The notes: a model not told the origin generated them from the letters alone. 17,520 bases of DNA from Clostridia bacterium (GCA_017935525.1 JAGBHJ010000128.1:1-17520), one strand, 5' to 3'. Positions 6,384 through 15,008 are shown, counted from the stretch's first letter. Program-made: numbers and translations.

Positions 6384-6411
6384 CAGCGATCAAACGCGGA
6401 AGGGAAGGCAT

Positions 6412-6708
6412 ATGGCTAATATTCATTCAGAGGCGATCGATAGATTATTCCAAGGCATACTCTCGTTGGAAACGGTGGAGGAGTGCTATAATTTTTTTGA
6501 GGACGTATGTACGGTCAAGGAGATAGTAGAAATTGCACAGCGCTTTGAGGTTGCGGGGATGCTCAGCAAGGGCGAAAGCTATCAGGAGATATCCAAGCGC
6601 ACGGGGGCAAGCACAGCCACCATCTCCAGAGTCAACAAGTGCCTGACATACGGCAGCACGGGTTATAAGACCGTGCTTGACAGAGTGGAAGGTGAGGAAG
6701 ACAAGTGA
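6412..6708 (+). CDS. yerC: TrpR-like YerC/YecD-family regulator, probable histidine operon repressor
   Basis: Small DNA-binding protein of 98 residues, the usual YerC size. The family resembles the tryptophan repressor TrpR. The helix-turn-helix is visible at about 57-77 (YQEISKRTGASTATISRVNK), preceded by FFEDVCTVKEI and AQRFEVAGML, helical segments typical of the family. The start is the ATG at 6412, which has an AAGGGAAGG ribosome site; an in-frame TTG at 6373 would fall in the leader hairpin. In Firmicutes, comparative genomics has proposed YerC homologues as HisR, repressor of histidine genes. Its place as first gene of this operon fits an autoregulatory role. The stop overlaps the hisZ start (TGATG). 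The ligand (histidine or other) is not visible in the sequence. Confidence 0.9.
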   Translation: MANIHSEAIDRLFQGILSLETVEECYNFFEDVCTVKEIVEIAQRFEVAGMLSKGESYQEISKRTGASTATISRVNKCLTYGSTGYKTVLDRVEGEEDK

Positions 6709-7841
6709 TGATAGATCCTATAAATAATGATCTGATGAAGTTTGAGGAAAGCCTCATATTCAGGCTCAGATCCTTGTACAAGGGCTACGGATATCTGCCC
6801 TACAAGATGAGCAAGTTTGAGGAGTATGATTTTTACCTTAACAACAAGGACTTTTTGACCAGCACCAACGTTATTGCGTTTAACGATACCGACGGCAGAC
6901 TGCTTGCCATGAAGCCCGACGTTACTCTCTCCATAATCAAAAACGCATCGGAGGAGCAGGGCTGCACAACAAAGTATTATTATAATGAAAACGTTTACAG
7001 AGTTTCTCCCAGAACAAAGTCTTACAGAGAGATAATGCAGACGGGTCTTGAGTGCGTGGGCGACGTTGGCGTATACAATATGTGCGAGGTGCTTTCCCTT
7101 GCGGCAAAGAGCCTTGGCATGATATCGGAGGATTACGTGCTGGATATTTCCCACATGGGTATATTGGCAGGTGTGCTTGCAGAGGTTGAGGCGGACGATG
7201 CAGTCAAGAGCAGTATAGTCGAGCTGGTTGCAAGCAAAAACGTCCACGATCTGGAAAAGCTTTGCGAGGCAAACGGCATTTCCAATGACGTCTGCAACAA
7301 GATAGCAGCGCTGATAAGCATCCACGGCAGCATGACGTCGGTTCTGGCAAGGCTGGATAAGGTGGGTTTTGCAGGAGAGGCTGCAAATGCGGTGGCAGAG
7401 CTTAAGGAGATATGCGGAGTGCTTTGTGCAGAGGATGGGGCAGACAATATCAGACTGGATTTTTCCCTCGCCAACGACATGAGCTACTACAACGGAATAG
7501 TGTTTAAGGGCTTTATTAAAGACCTGCCCGACAGCGTGCTTTCAGGTGGAAGATACGACAGATTGCTCCACAAGATGGGCAAGAGTCTGGGCGCTATCGG
7601 CTTTGCGGTGTACCTTGACGTTTTGGAGCCCTTGACGGGTGACGGCAAGGAATACGACGTTGACGCATTGCTTTTGTACTGCGACGAGGACGATTGCGGC
7701 AAAGTCATAAAGGCTGTTGAGGCGGCAAGAGAGGCCTACGGCACAGTCGTGGCGGAAAAGGCAATTCCTCAAAAGCTCAGATACAGAGTATTGTTAAAGA
7801 TGGACAAAAACGGCGGGGTAGCCCCCGTGGGAAAGGAGTGA
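6708..7841 (+). CDS. hisZ: ATP phosphoribosyltransferase regulatory subunit
   Basis: HisZ is a catalytically inactive paralogue of histidyl-tRNA synthetase that binds short HisG to form the active, histidine-inhibited ATP phosphoribosyltransferase. The class-II synthetase core is visible: KPDVT at 69-73, a motif-2-like segment PRTKSYREIMQTGLECVG (101-118) and GGRYD (280-284) followed by GAIGFA. The 377-residue length fits HisZ and lacks a full anticodon-binding domain, so it is not HisS. The short HisG directly downstream needs a HisZ partner, which strengthens the call. A GTG at 6705 could add one residue. The ATG at 6708, overlapping the yerC stop by one base and preceded by AGGAAG, is preferred. 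Confidence 0.94.
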   Translation: MIDPINNDLMKFEESLIFRLRSLYKGYGYLPYKMSKFEEYDFYLNNKDFLTSTNVIAFNDTDGRLLAMKPDVTLSIIKNASEEQGCTTKYYYNENVYRVSPRTKSYREIMQTGLECVGDVGVYNMCEVLSLAAKSLGMISEDYVLDISHMGILAGVLAEVEADDAVKSSIVELVASKNVHDLEKLCEANGISNDVCNKIAALISIHGSMTSVLARLDKVGFAGEAANAVAELKEICGVLCAEDGADNIRLDFSLANDMSYYNGIVFKGFIKDLPDSVLSGGRYDRLLHKMGKSLGAIGFAVYLDVLEPLTGDGKEYDVDALLLYCDEDDCGKVIKAVEAAREAYGTVVAEKAIPQKLRYRVLLKMDKNGGVAPVGKE

Positions 7842-7845
7842 CCCG

Positions 7846-8484
7846 ATGATAAACGTTGCGTTGCCCAAGGGAAGATTGGGCGAAAAGGTTTACGAGATGT
7901 TTGAAGCCTCGGGCTACGAATGTCCGTCCATAAAGGAAAACAGCAGAAAGCTTATCTTTGAAAACGAGGAGAAGGGCGTAAGATACTTTTGGGTAAAGCC
8001 CTCCGACGTTGCAATATACGTGGAAAGAGGCGCGGCTGATATAGGCGTTGCGGGAAAGGATATACTTTTGGAGTACGAGCCCGACGTATTTGAGCTGCTT
8101 GACCTTGATATCGGCAAGTGCAGAATGGCAGTTGCGGCAAAGAATGACTTCAGAGATAACCCCAACAAAACTCTGAGGGTCGCTACAAAGTTTGTTAATA
8201 TTGCAAAAACATATTACGCCTCCAAGGGCAGGGATATAGACGTTATAGAGCTGAACGGCTCCATAGAAATAGCGCCCATTCTGGGGCTGTCAGACGTTAT
8301 TGTGGATATTGTGGAAACGGGTACCACACTTAAGGAGAACGATCTTTCTCCCTTTGAAACAATAGTGCCCATCAGCGCAAGGCTGATAGCAAACAAGTCC
8401 GCATTCAGATTCAAGTCCCAAGCCATTGAGGATATTGCGGAAAAGCTGGCAAAGCTTACGGAAGACAGAAAGGAAACAAAATGA
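7846..8484 (+). CDS. hisG: ATP phosphoribosyltransferase catalytic subunit, short form
   Basis: Catalyses the first step of histidine synthesis, ATP plus PRPP to phosphoribosyl-ATP, as a hetero-octamer with HisZ in the cytoplasm. At 212 residues it is the short form, lacking the C-terminal ACT-like histidine-binding domain, so feedback inhibition must come through HisZ. Signatures are LPKGRL (6-11), the periplasmic-binding-protein-like SDVAIYVERGAADIGVAGKD region around 53-72, and the PRPP loop VETGTTL (156-162) preceded by LNGSIEIAP (136-144). An AAAGGAG ribosome site lies at the very end of hisZ, with a 4-base gap between the genes. The last bases overlap the hisD start (ATGA). Confidence 0.97.
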   Translation: MINVALPKGRLGEKVYEMFEASGYECPSIKENSRKLIFENEEKGVRYFWVKPSDVAIYVERGAADIGVAGKDILLEYEPDVFELLDLDIGKCRMAVAAKNDFRDNPNKTLRVATKFVNIAKTYYASKGRDIDVIELNGSIEIAPILGLSDVIVDIVETGTTLKENDLSPFETIVPISARLIANKSAFRFKSQAIEDIAEKLAKLTEDRKETK

Positions 8485-9776
8485 TAAAAATAATGAAGTA
8501 CGGCCAAGTGCCCAACAGCGAGATATTTGCAAGAGATAATATCGCCGCAAACGTTGAGGACAAGGTTACTGAAATAATCAACGAGGTAAAAAGGGACGGG
8601 GATGCGGCGCTGTTCAGATTTTGTGAGAAGTTTGACGGGGCAAAGCTGGAAAGCCTTGAGGTAAGCCCCGAGGAAATAGACGAAGCATTTGCCGCAGTTG
8701 AGCCCAGATTTATTGAGGTGCTCAAAAGGGCGGCAGAGAATATAAGAGAATTCCACAAAAGACAGGTGCGCAACAGTTTTATTATAAACGAGTGCGACGG
8801 CATCGTTGTGGGACAAAAGGTGATGCCCATCGAAAAGGCGGGGCTTTACGTGCCGGGCGGTACTGCGGCATACCCCTCCACGGTGCTGATGGACTCCATC
8901 CCCGCAAAGATCGCAGGCTGTAAAGAGATAGTAATAACCACTCCGCCAAACAAAGAGGGTAAGGTAAACCCGGTGATCCTTGCGGCGGCAAAGATCGCAG
9001 GGGTTGACAGAATATTCAAGCTGGGCGGTGCTCAGGCAATTGCTGCTCTGGCGTACGGCACACAGAGCGTGCCCAAGGTTGACAAGATCGTAGGCCCGGG
9101 CAATGCCTTTGTTGCAGAGGCAAAAAAGCAGGTGTTCGGCAGAGTGTCAATAGACATGATAGCAGGCCCCAGCGAGATACTTGTGGTAGCGGACAGAACA
9201 TCCAATCCTGCGTTTGTGGCGGCAGACCTGCTTTCTCAGGCGGAGCATGACAAAATGGCAAGCGCCGTGCTGGTAACGGATAGCATGGAGCTGGCAGAGG
9301 CTGTAAGCCGCGAGATAGAGAGCCAGCTGGAGCGCCTTATCCGAAAGGACATTGCAAGAGCTTCCATAGACAACAACGGCAAGATAATCGTTGCTGACGA
9401 TATCCGTGTTGCCATCGACATTGCAAACGAGCTTGCTCCCGAGCATCTGGAGCTTTGCGTGGACAACCCCTTTGACTATCTTGATTCCATCAAGCACGCA
9501 GGCTCAATCTTTATGGGCAAGAATTGCCCCGAGGCTCTGGGTGATTATTTGGCAGGCCCCAACCACACCCTGCCCACAAGCGGCACGGCAAGATTTTCAA
9601 GCCCCCTTTCTGTGGATGATTTTGTCAAGAAGTCTCAATATACATACTACACAAGACAGGCGCTGGAAAGGGTTGCCGAGGACGTGGCGTATTTTGCGGA
9701 AAAGGAAGGACTTACGGCTCACGCAAGGAGCGCAACCGTAAGATTTGACCCCGAAGAAATGGAGAAAAAGGCATGA
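8481..9776 (+). CDS. hisD: Histidinol dehydrogenase
   Basis: Zinc enzyme that oxidises L-histidinol to L-histidine in two NAD-dependent steps, the last of the pathway. The 431 residues are normal. The signature IDMIAGPSE is at 224-232. Likely zinc ligands are Q253 and H256 (LLSQAEHD), D355 (GDYLAGPNH) and H414 (LTAHARS). The catalytic pair E321/H322 sits in APEHLEL. The VPGGTAAYPS motif at 124-133 is also typical. The ATG overlaps the hisG stop by four bases, and the stop overlaps the hisC start by four bases, pointing to coupled translation. Nothing suggests loss of function. Confidence 0.97.
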   Translation: MIKIMKYGQVPNSEIFARDNIAANVEDKVTEIINEVKRDGDAALFRFCEKFDGAKLESLEVSPEEIDEAFAAVEPRFIEVLKRAAENIREFHKRQVRNSFIINECDGIVVGQKVMPIEKAGLYVPGGTAAYPSTVLMDSIPAKIAGCKEIVITTPPNKEGKVNPVILAAAKIAGVDRIFKLGGAQAIAALAYGTQSVPKVDKIVGPGNAFVAEAKKQVFGRVSIDMIAGPSEILVVADRTSNPAFVAADLLSQAEHDKMASAVLVTDSMELAEAVSREIESQLERLIRKDIARASIDNNGKIIVADDIRVAIDIANELAPEHLELCVDNPFDYLDSIKHAGSIFMGKNCPEALGDYLAGPNHTLPTSGTARFSSPLSVDDFVKKSQYTYYTRQALERVAEDVAYFAEKEGLTAHARSATVRFDPEEMEKKA

Positions 9777-10831
9777 GCAGATTTTTCAGCAGTAAATATA
9801 AGAGCTTAAAGGCGTACGTTCCCGGTGAACAGCCCAGGGATAAAAAATACATCAAGCTTAACACAAATGAGTCCCCATACCCGCCGTCAGAGGCAGTGAC
9901 AAAAGCGGTGGAAAAAGAGATAGGACTTCTTCAGCTCTATTCCGACCCGGAAACAAAGGCGCTCAATGCGGCAATAGCATCTCTTTGGGGCTTAAAGGCG
10001 GAGCAGATAGTTTCCACAAACGGCTCCGACGAGGCGTTGAACTTTGTGTTTATGACATTTTGTGACAAGGATCACCCCATTGCATTCCCGGATCTGACAT
10101 ACGGCTTTTATTCCGTGTTTGCACAGCTCAACGACGTTAAGTACAAGGAGATCCCCCTTAAGGATGACTTTTCCATCGATTACAAGGACTATTGCGGTAT
10201 CGGCATGAACGTTGTTATTGCAAACCCCAACGCCCCCACGGGCTTGGTGATGCCCTTGTGGCAGATAGAGGAGATAGTCAAGACCAATCCCGACAACGTG
10301 GTTGTGATAGACGAGGCGTATATTGACTACGGCGGACAGTCGGCAACAAGCCTTATTGACAAGTACGACAATCTTATAGTTATACAGACCTTCTCCAAGT
10401 CAAGATCCATGGCAGGCGCAAGATTGGGCTTTGCGGCGTCCAACACAGAGCTGATAAAGGATCTGAACACAATACGTTTTTCCACAAACCCCTACAACGT
10501 AAACCGAATGACGGCTGCCTGCGGTATTGCCGCCATTGAGGATAACGGATACTACATGGACAACGTAAAGAAGATAATAAACACCAGAGGCATCGTAAAG
10601 GCGGAGCTGGAAAAGCTTGGCTTTGAGGTGCTGGAGTCACACACAAACTTTGTGTTTGCAAGGACGGACAGGATAGAGGGCGAAAAGCTCTACTTGGGTC
10701 TTAAGGACAGAGGCGTTTTGGTAAGATACTTCAGCAAGGAAAGAATAAAGGATTACAACAGGATCACCATAGGCACTCCCGAGGAAATGGAGCGCTTTAT
10801 TGAGGCGGTCAAGGATGTTTTGGGAGAATAA
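9773..10831 (+). CDS. hisC: Histidinol-phosphate aminotransferase
   Basis: PLP-dependent fold-type-I aminotransferase converting imidazole-acetol phosphate and glutamate to histidinol phosphate. The 352 residues carry LNTNESPYPPS (29-39), where the conserved NENP-like segment is seen as NESP. They also carry NGSDEALN (83-90), NPNAPTG (151-157), DEAYIDYGG (180-188) and TFSKSRSMAGARLG (206-219), with K209 as the PLP lysine. The C-terminal RITIGTPEEM is the usual substrate-carboxylate arginine region. It overlaps hisD by four bases, and hisB starts two bases after its stop. Related aminotransferases such as aromatic ones share the fold; the operon context fixes the role. Confidence 0.96.
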   Translation: MSRFFSSKYKSLKAYVPGEQPRDKKYIKLNTNESPYPPSEAVTKAVEKEIGLLQLYSDPETKALNAAIASLWGLKAEQIVSTNGSDEALNFVFMTFCDKDHPIAFPDLTYGFYSVFAQLNDVKYKEIPLKDDFSIDYKDYCGIGMNVVIANPNAPTGLVMPLWQIEEIVKTNPDNVVVIDEAYIDYGGQSATSLIDKYDNLIVIQTFSKSRSMAGARLGFAASNTELIKDLNTIRFSTNPYNVNRMTAACGIAAIEDNGYYMDNVKKIINTRGIVKAELEKLGFEVLESHTNFVFARTDRIEGEKLYLGLKDRGVLVRYFSKERIKDYNRITIGTPEEMERFIEAVKDVLGE

Positions 10832-10833
10832 AT

Positions 10834-11421
10834 ATGAGAAAGCACGAGATCATCAGAACAACAAAGGAAACGGACATCAGCCTTGCCCTCTGTCTTGACG
10901 GCACGGGCAAGAGCAATATCGATACGGGCTGCGGATTTCTTGACCATATGCTGACTCTGTTTGCAAAGCACGGCAGGTTTGACCTTGACGTTTGCTGTAA
11001 GGGCGACGTTGAGGTGGACTATCACCACACCGCAGAGGATATTGGCATCTGCTTGGGTATTGCCTTTAACAAGGCTCTGGGGGACAAAAAGGGCATCGTA
11101 AGATACGGCGATATGATCCTCCCCATGGACGAGGCGCTGGTGCTGGCGGCGGTGGATATTTCCGGCAGGGACTATCTGGGCTACACTCTGGACATTCCTA
11201 CGGAAAAGATAGGCGATTTTGACAGCGAGCTGGTAAAGGAATTCTGGCTTGGTTTTGTGCGCAACGCAAAGCTTACACTCCACATCAAAAAGCTGGACGG
11301 AGAAAATTCCCACCACATTGCGGAGGGTGCGTTTAAGGCTGTGGCAAGAGTGCTTAAGGCAGCAGTTGCCATTGACCAACAGTATGCGGACGAGATCCCC
11401 TCTACGAAAGGCGTGCTCTGA
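10834..11421 (+). CDS. hisB: Imidazoleglycerol-phosphate dehydratase
   Basis: Dehydrates imidazole-glycerol phosphate to imidazole-acetol phosphate. The enzyme is a manganese-dependent 24-mer in characterised members. The 195 residues comprise only the dehydratase; the phosphatase half found in enterobacterial HisB is absent and is replaced in this operon by the PHP phosphatases. Repeated metal-binding motifs are visible: FLDHM (35-39), DYHHTAEDI (62-70) and SHHIAEGAF (159-167), with H64/H65/E68 and H160/H161/E164 matching the family pattern. The start is two bases after hisC. The stop overlaps the hisH start by one base. Confidence 0.97.
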   Translation: MRKHEIIRTTKETDISLALCLDGTGKSNIDTGCGFLDHMLTLFAKHGRFDLDVCCKGDVEVDYHHTAEDIGICLGIAFNKALGDKKGIVRYGDMILPMDEALVLAAVDISGRDYLGYTLDIPTEKIGDFDSELVKEFWLGFVRNAKLTLHIKKLDGENSHHIAEGAFKAVARVLKAAVAIDQQYADEIPSTKGVL

Positions 11422-12041
11422 TGATAGCGATAGTTGATTACGGAGTGGGCAACCTGTTTTCGTTAAAGTCATCCTTCGGTAGTCTTGGCGTGGATATCGT
11501 TGTCAGCGGTAATGAGGAGGTTATCCGTTCCGCAGACAAAATAATACTCCCCGGTGTGGGCGCATTTGAGGATGCGGCAAAAAAGCTGAGGGCTACGGGG
11601 CTTGATGCTGTCATAAAGGATGAGGCGGCAAAGGGCAAGCCCATAATGGGTATTTGCCTTGGTATGCAGATGCTTTTTGACAGAAGCCTTGAATACGGCG
11701 AGCACAAGGGCTTGGGGCTCATAAAGGGTGACGTCGTACCCATGGAGGGCGTTATCCCCAAGGAGCTTAAGATCCCCCACATAGGCTGGAATGCGCTTTG
11801 CTTTAACGGCAAAAGCAGCAAGCTGTTCAAATACATAAACGAGGGAGACTGCGTGTATTTTGTCCACTCTTTTTATGCGGCAAATTGTGATGACGCAGTT
11901 ATCGCTACGGCGGAATACGGCAAGGAGCTTACTGCTGCGGTGGAATGGGGCAACGTTTACGGCTGCCAGTTCCATCCAGAAAAAAGCGGTAAGGTTGGGC
12001 TTGCGATACTGAAGGCGTTTTGTGAATTGGAGGATGAATAA
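11421..12041 (+). CDS. hisH: Imidazole glycerol phosphate synthase, glutaminase subunit
   Basis: Class-I glutamine amidotransferase that releases ammonia from glutamine and channels it to HisF. The 206 residues contain the nucleophile C79 in GICLGMQ, the oxyanion region PGVGAF (44-49), PHIGWN (119-124), FVHSFYA and the catalytic H185/E187 in QFHPEKSG. All catalytic-triad residues are present. The gene overlaps hisB (TGATG) and hisA (TAATG) by one base each. HisH and HisF are separated by hisA, the common arrangement. Confidence 0.97.
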   Translation: MIAIVDYGVGNLFSLKSSFGSLGVDIVVSGNEEVIRSADKIILPGVGAFEDAAKKLRATGLDAVIKDEAAKGKPIMGICLGMQMLFDRSLEYGEHKGLGLIKGDVVPMEGVIPKELKIPHIGWNALCFNGKSSKLFKYINEGDCVYFVHSFYAANCDDAVIATAEYGKELTAAVEWGNVYGCQFHPEKSGKVGLAILKAFCELEDE

Positions 12042-12754
12042 TGAATATTTTACCTGCAATAGATATTATAGGCGGCAAGGCTGTAAGGCTTTTTAAGGGC
12101 GATTATGCGCAAATGACTGTGTATAATGACGACCCTGTTGCCGTTGCAAAGCATTTTGAGGAGTGCGGTGCAAAATTCATCCATCTGGTGGATCTTGAAG
12201 GCGCAAAGTCGGGCGGTACGCCGAATATTGATACCGTAAGGAGGATAGTTGAGTCAATGTCACTTTTTGCGGAGATCGGCGGCGGCATTCGTTCCATGGA
12301 GGTCATAGAAAAATACATGAGCATCGGCGTGGGCAGGGTCATTCTGGGTACTGCGGCGGTGACGGACGAGGCGTTTTTGGTAGAGGCTGTTAAAAAATAC
12401 GGCTCTGCCATTGCTGTGGGTATCGACATAAAGGACGGCTATGTTGCCATCAAGGGCTGGACGGAGAATTCTCAATATACCTTCCTTGAATTCTGCAAAA
12501 AAATGCAGGAGATAGGCGTTGGTACGGTCATCTGCACGGATATTTCCAAGGACGGCGCCATGAGGGGCACCAACAGAGAGCTGTATAAGGAGCTTTCTCA
12601 AAAATTCAGCATGAATATAATCGCCTCCGGCGGCGTTTCGTCCATAGAGGACGTTAAGGCGTTAAAGGATATGGGTATATACGGTGCCATTATCGGCAAG
12701 GCGTACTATACGGGTGCCATCGACCTTAGAGAGGCTTGTGAGGTGGCGGGATGA
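12041..12754 (+). CDS. hisA: Phosphoribosyl-formimino-AICAR ribonucleotide isomerase
   Basis: TIM-barrel isomerase acting on ProFAR in the cytoplasm, an Amadori-type rearrangement giving PRFAR for HisHF. The 237 residues begin LPAIDIIGGKAVRL, with D8 as one general acid-base and D129 (GIDIKDG) as the other. Phosphate-binding loops GGGIR (80-84), GTAAV (103-107) and ASGGVSS are visible. These features separate it from HisF, which follows with D11/D130. It has a GGAGG-like ribosome site at the end of hisH and overlaps hisF by four bases (ATGA). Confidence 0.96.
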   Translation: MNILPAIDIIGGKAVRLFKGDYAQMTVYNDDPVAVAKHFEECGAKFIHLVDLEGAKSGGTPNIDTVRRIVESMSLFAEIGGGIRSMEVIEKYMSIGVGRVILGTAAVTDEAFLVEAVKKYGSAIAVGIDIKDGYVAIKGWTENSQYTFLEFCKKMQEIGVGTVICTDISKDGAMRGTNRELYKELSQKFSMNIIASGGVSSIEDVKALKDMGIYGAIIGKAYYTGAIDLREACEVAG

Positions 12755-13512
12755 TAACAAAAAGAATAATCCCCTGTCTGGACGTTAAAAACGGCAGAGT
12801 TGTAAAGGGTGTTAATTTTGAAGGATTGAGCGACGTTTCCTCCCCTGTGGAGCTGGCGAAGTATTATTCTGACAACGGCGCTGACGAGCTTGTGTTTTAT
12901 GATATAACCGCTTCTGCAGAGGGCAGAGCATTGTTTACGGACATACTTTGTCAGGTGGCAAGCACCATCTTTATCCCTTTGACGGTGGGGGGCGGCATAA
13001 ACACGGTTGATGATTTTGAAAGAGTACTGAATTGCGGCGCAGATAAGGTCAGCGTAAATTCGGGCGCAATAAGAAACCCCAAGCTGGTTGAGGAGGCTGC
13101 AAGAAAGTACGGCGACCAGTGCGTGGTGCTTTCCGCAGACATCAAGCGAGTGGACGGCGAGTTTAAGGTGTTTGCCAAGGGCGGCAGAGAAAACACGGGC
13201 ATGGAGGCAATATCCTGGATAAAGCGATGCGTTGATATGGGCGCAGGCGAGATAGTCGTAAATTCAATAGATACCGACGGCGTAAAAAAGGGCTTTGACC
13301 TGGAGATGCTGGAGGCAGTATGTAATGCGGTAAACGTACCGGTTATCGCATCGGGTGGTGCAGGCTGTAAGGAGGACTTTGTGACGCTGTTCAACACGTT
13401 GGACAAGGTGGATGCAGGTCTTGCGGCATCGATATTCCATTTTGGAGAAGTAGAGATATCCGATCTGAAGCAGACCCTTGCACAAAACGGCATAGTAACA
13501 AGATTGATATAA
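12751..13512 (+). CDS. hisF: Imidazole glycerol phosphate synthase, cyclase subunit
   Basis: TIM-barrel cyclase that uses HisH-derived ammonia to convert PRFAR into imidazole-glycerol phosphate and AICAR. The 253 residues start IIPCLDVKNGRVVKG with catalytic D11. The second catalytic D130 lies in SADIKRVDG. Phosphate loops TVGGGIN (78-84), NSGAI and ASGGAG are present, and the C-terminal GIVTRLI is close to the family ending. The gene overlaps hisA by four bases. A 12-base gap with AAAGGAG separates it from hisIE. Confidence 0.97.
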   Translation: MITKRIIPCLDVKNGRVVKGVNFEGLSDVSSPVELAKYYSDNGADELVFYDITASAEGRALFTDILCQVASTIFIPLTVGGGINTVDDFERVLNCGADKVSVNSGAIRNPKLVEEAARKYGDQCVVLSADIKRVDGEFKVFAKGGRENTGMEAISWIKRCVDMGAGEIVVNSIDTDGVKKGFDLEMLEAVCNAVNVPVIASGGAGCKEDFVTLFNTLDKVDAGLAASIFHFGEVEISDLKQTLAQNGIVTRLI

Positions 13513-13524
13513 AGGAGAAGAGTT

Positions 13525-14175
13525 ATGATAAATATAGATGAATTGAAATTTGACGAAAACGGACTTATCCCCGCTATTGTGGTGGATTCCATTACAAAAA
13601 AGGTGCTGACATTGGCATATATGAACAAAGAAAGCCTTAAGATCTCCATGGAAAAGGGGCTTACCTGCTTTTGGAGCAGATCCAGACAGGAGCTTTGGCT
13701 CAAGGGGGAAACCAGCGGCAATTATCAGCACATAGTGTCCATCACGGCGGATTGCGACAAGGACGCTCTGACTGTTGTGGTGGAAAAGGATGGCCCTGCC
13801 TGCCACAAGGGCACGGATTCCTGCTTTAACGATGAGGTTTGGCACAGCGAGGACAAGAACGAATTCTCCCTTGAGGGCTTGTACGACCTTTTGGTGGGCA
13901 GAAACGAGACCAGACCCGAGGGCTCATACACCACGTATCTCTTTGAAAAGGGCATAGACAAGATACTCAAAAAGGTTGGTGAGGAGTGTACGGAGGTCAT
14001 CATTGCAGGTAAGGCTGACGATAAGAAGGAAACGATATATGAGATAGCGGACCTTGCTTATCACGTGATGGTGCTGATGGTGCAGATGGGAATTTCCGTT
14101 GAGGATATCCACCGTGAGCTTGCCTCCAGACACGTTATCGACCACAAGGTAAAGCAGGAAAAGATGACAAAGTGA
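13525..14175 (+). CDS. hisI: Bifunctional phosphoribosyl-AMP cyclohydrolase / phosphoribosyl-ATP pyrophosphatase
   Basis: Fused HisIE protein for steps two and three of the pathway, 216 residues, the usual fusion length. The N-terminal cyclohydrolase domain (about 1-105) has LTLAYMNKESL (28-38), FWSRSRQELW (49-58), the DCDKD magnesium site at 76-80 and the likely zinc cysteines C77, C93 and C100. The C-terminal pyrophosphatase domain (about 115-205) has KVGEECTEV (150-158) and EIADLAYH (173-180), the acidic metal-binding helices of the MazG-like fold. A strong AAAGGAG ribosome site precedes the ATG. The next gene starts 17 bases after the stop. Confidence 0.97.
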   Translation: MINIDELKFDENGLIPAIVVDSITKKVLTLAYMNKESLKISMEKGLTCFWSRSRQELWLKGETSGNYQHIVSITADCDKDALTVVVEKDGPACHKGTDSCFNDEVWHSEDKNEFSLEGLYDLLVGRNETRPEGSYTTYLFEKGIDKILKKVGEECTEVIIAGKADDKKETIYEIADLAYHVMVLMVQMGISVEDIHRELASRHVIDHKVKQEKMTK

Positions 14176-14192
14176 CCTCGGGGGAATATTGA

Positions 14193-15008
14193 ATGATACT
14201 TTCAAATTACCACACCCACACAAAGTATTGTGACGGCAAAAACACCGTTGACGAGATGGTGCAGAAGGCGATAGAGCTGGGATATACCTCCTTGGGCTTT
14301 TCGGGCCACGTATATGCGTATTTCGCAAATGCGTGGTGCATGACAAAGCAGGGTACGGTGAATTACATAAACGACGTTGCCGCTGCAAAGGAAAAGTACA
14401 AGGACAAGATAAATATTTACTGCGGAATAGAGCAGGATTATTTTGCCATGGACGACGGGCATAAGTACGACTACGTTATTGGCTCCGTCCACAGAGTAAG
14501 AGCGCCGGGCGGAGATTTTGTTGACGTGGACAATACCGCCGAGGCGCAGCTTTACGGGGTTGATGAATACTACGACGGTGATTACATGGCGTTTGCGGAG
14601 GATTATTTCCGACAGATGGCGGACGTTGTCAACAAGACAAAGTGCCATATCGTGGGACATTTTGATCTTTTGGCAAAATTCAACGAGAACGACGAGATGT
14701 TTGACACGTACTCCCATCGCTACATAAAGGCGTGGAAGGAGGCGCTTGATGCGTTGCTGGAAAATAAGGATATCGTATTTGAGGTAAATACGGGCGCCAT
14801 CGGCAGGGGATACAGAACGTCACCCTACCCCGAGCCTGCAATGCTGGAGTACATAAAGAGGGGCGGCGGTACTGTTATCGTAACCAGCGACTGCCACAAT
14901 GCCGCAATGCTGGATTGCGGTGTAAAGGCGGCATATGAGTTTGTGGAAAGCATCGGAGTCAAGTGCATCGATTTTGAGGACTTTATAAAAGAGGGGAAGA
15001 CAAGGTAA
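14193..15008 (+). CDS. hisK: PHP-family histidinol-phosphatase, first of a tandem pair
   Basis: Probable HisK/HisJ-type phosphatase that dephosphorylates histidinol phosphate, the step not covered by the monofunctional hisB. The 271 residues belong to the PHP (polymerase and histidinol phosphatase) metal-dependent superfamily. Expected metal ligands are all present: H7 and H9 in HTHT, D14 in CDG, H39, E80, H100 in GSVH, H156 in VGHFD, and D233/H235 in SDCH. It keeps the KYCDG motif common in this family. The ATG is 17 bases after hisIE with a GGGGGAA site upstream. Its TAA overlaps the start of the paralogue by one base. Assignment rests on family plus operon context. Confidence 0.9.
   Translation: MILSNYHTHTKYCDGKNTVDEMVQKAIELGYTSLGFSGHVYAYFANAWCMTKQGTVNYINDVAAAKEKYKDKINIYCGIEQDYFAMDDGHKYDYVIGSVHRVRAPGGDFVDVDNTAEAQLYGVDEYYDGDYMAFAEDYFRQMADVVNKTKCHIVGHFDLLAKFNENDEMFDTYSHRYIKAWKEALDALLENKDIVFEVNTGAIGRGYRTSPYPEPAMLEYIKRGGGTVIVTSDCHNAAMLDCGVKAAYEFVESIGVKCIDFEDFIKEGKTR

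Noticed and set aside
6333..6411. T-box riboswitch or histidine leader peptide before the his operon
   Set aside because: The leader is only about 75 bases, has no GGGTGGNACC-type T-box sequence, and the only in-frame extension of yerC contains a single histidine codon.
6663..7325. Minus-strand open frame opposite hisZ (220 codons)
   Set aside because: Antisense to conserved hisZ sequence and without any motif. Treated as a shadow.
6708..7841. Histidyl-tRNA synthetase (hisS) as the identity of the gene before hisG
   Set aside because: The protein is shorter than HisS, its motif-2 region is altered, and it sits next to a short HisG that needs HisZ.
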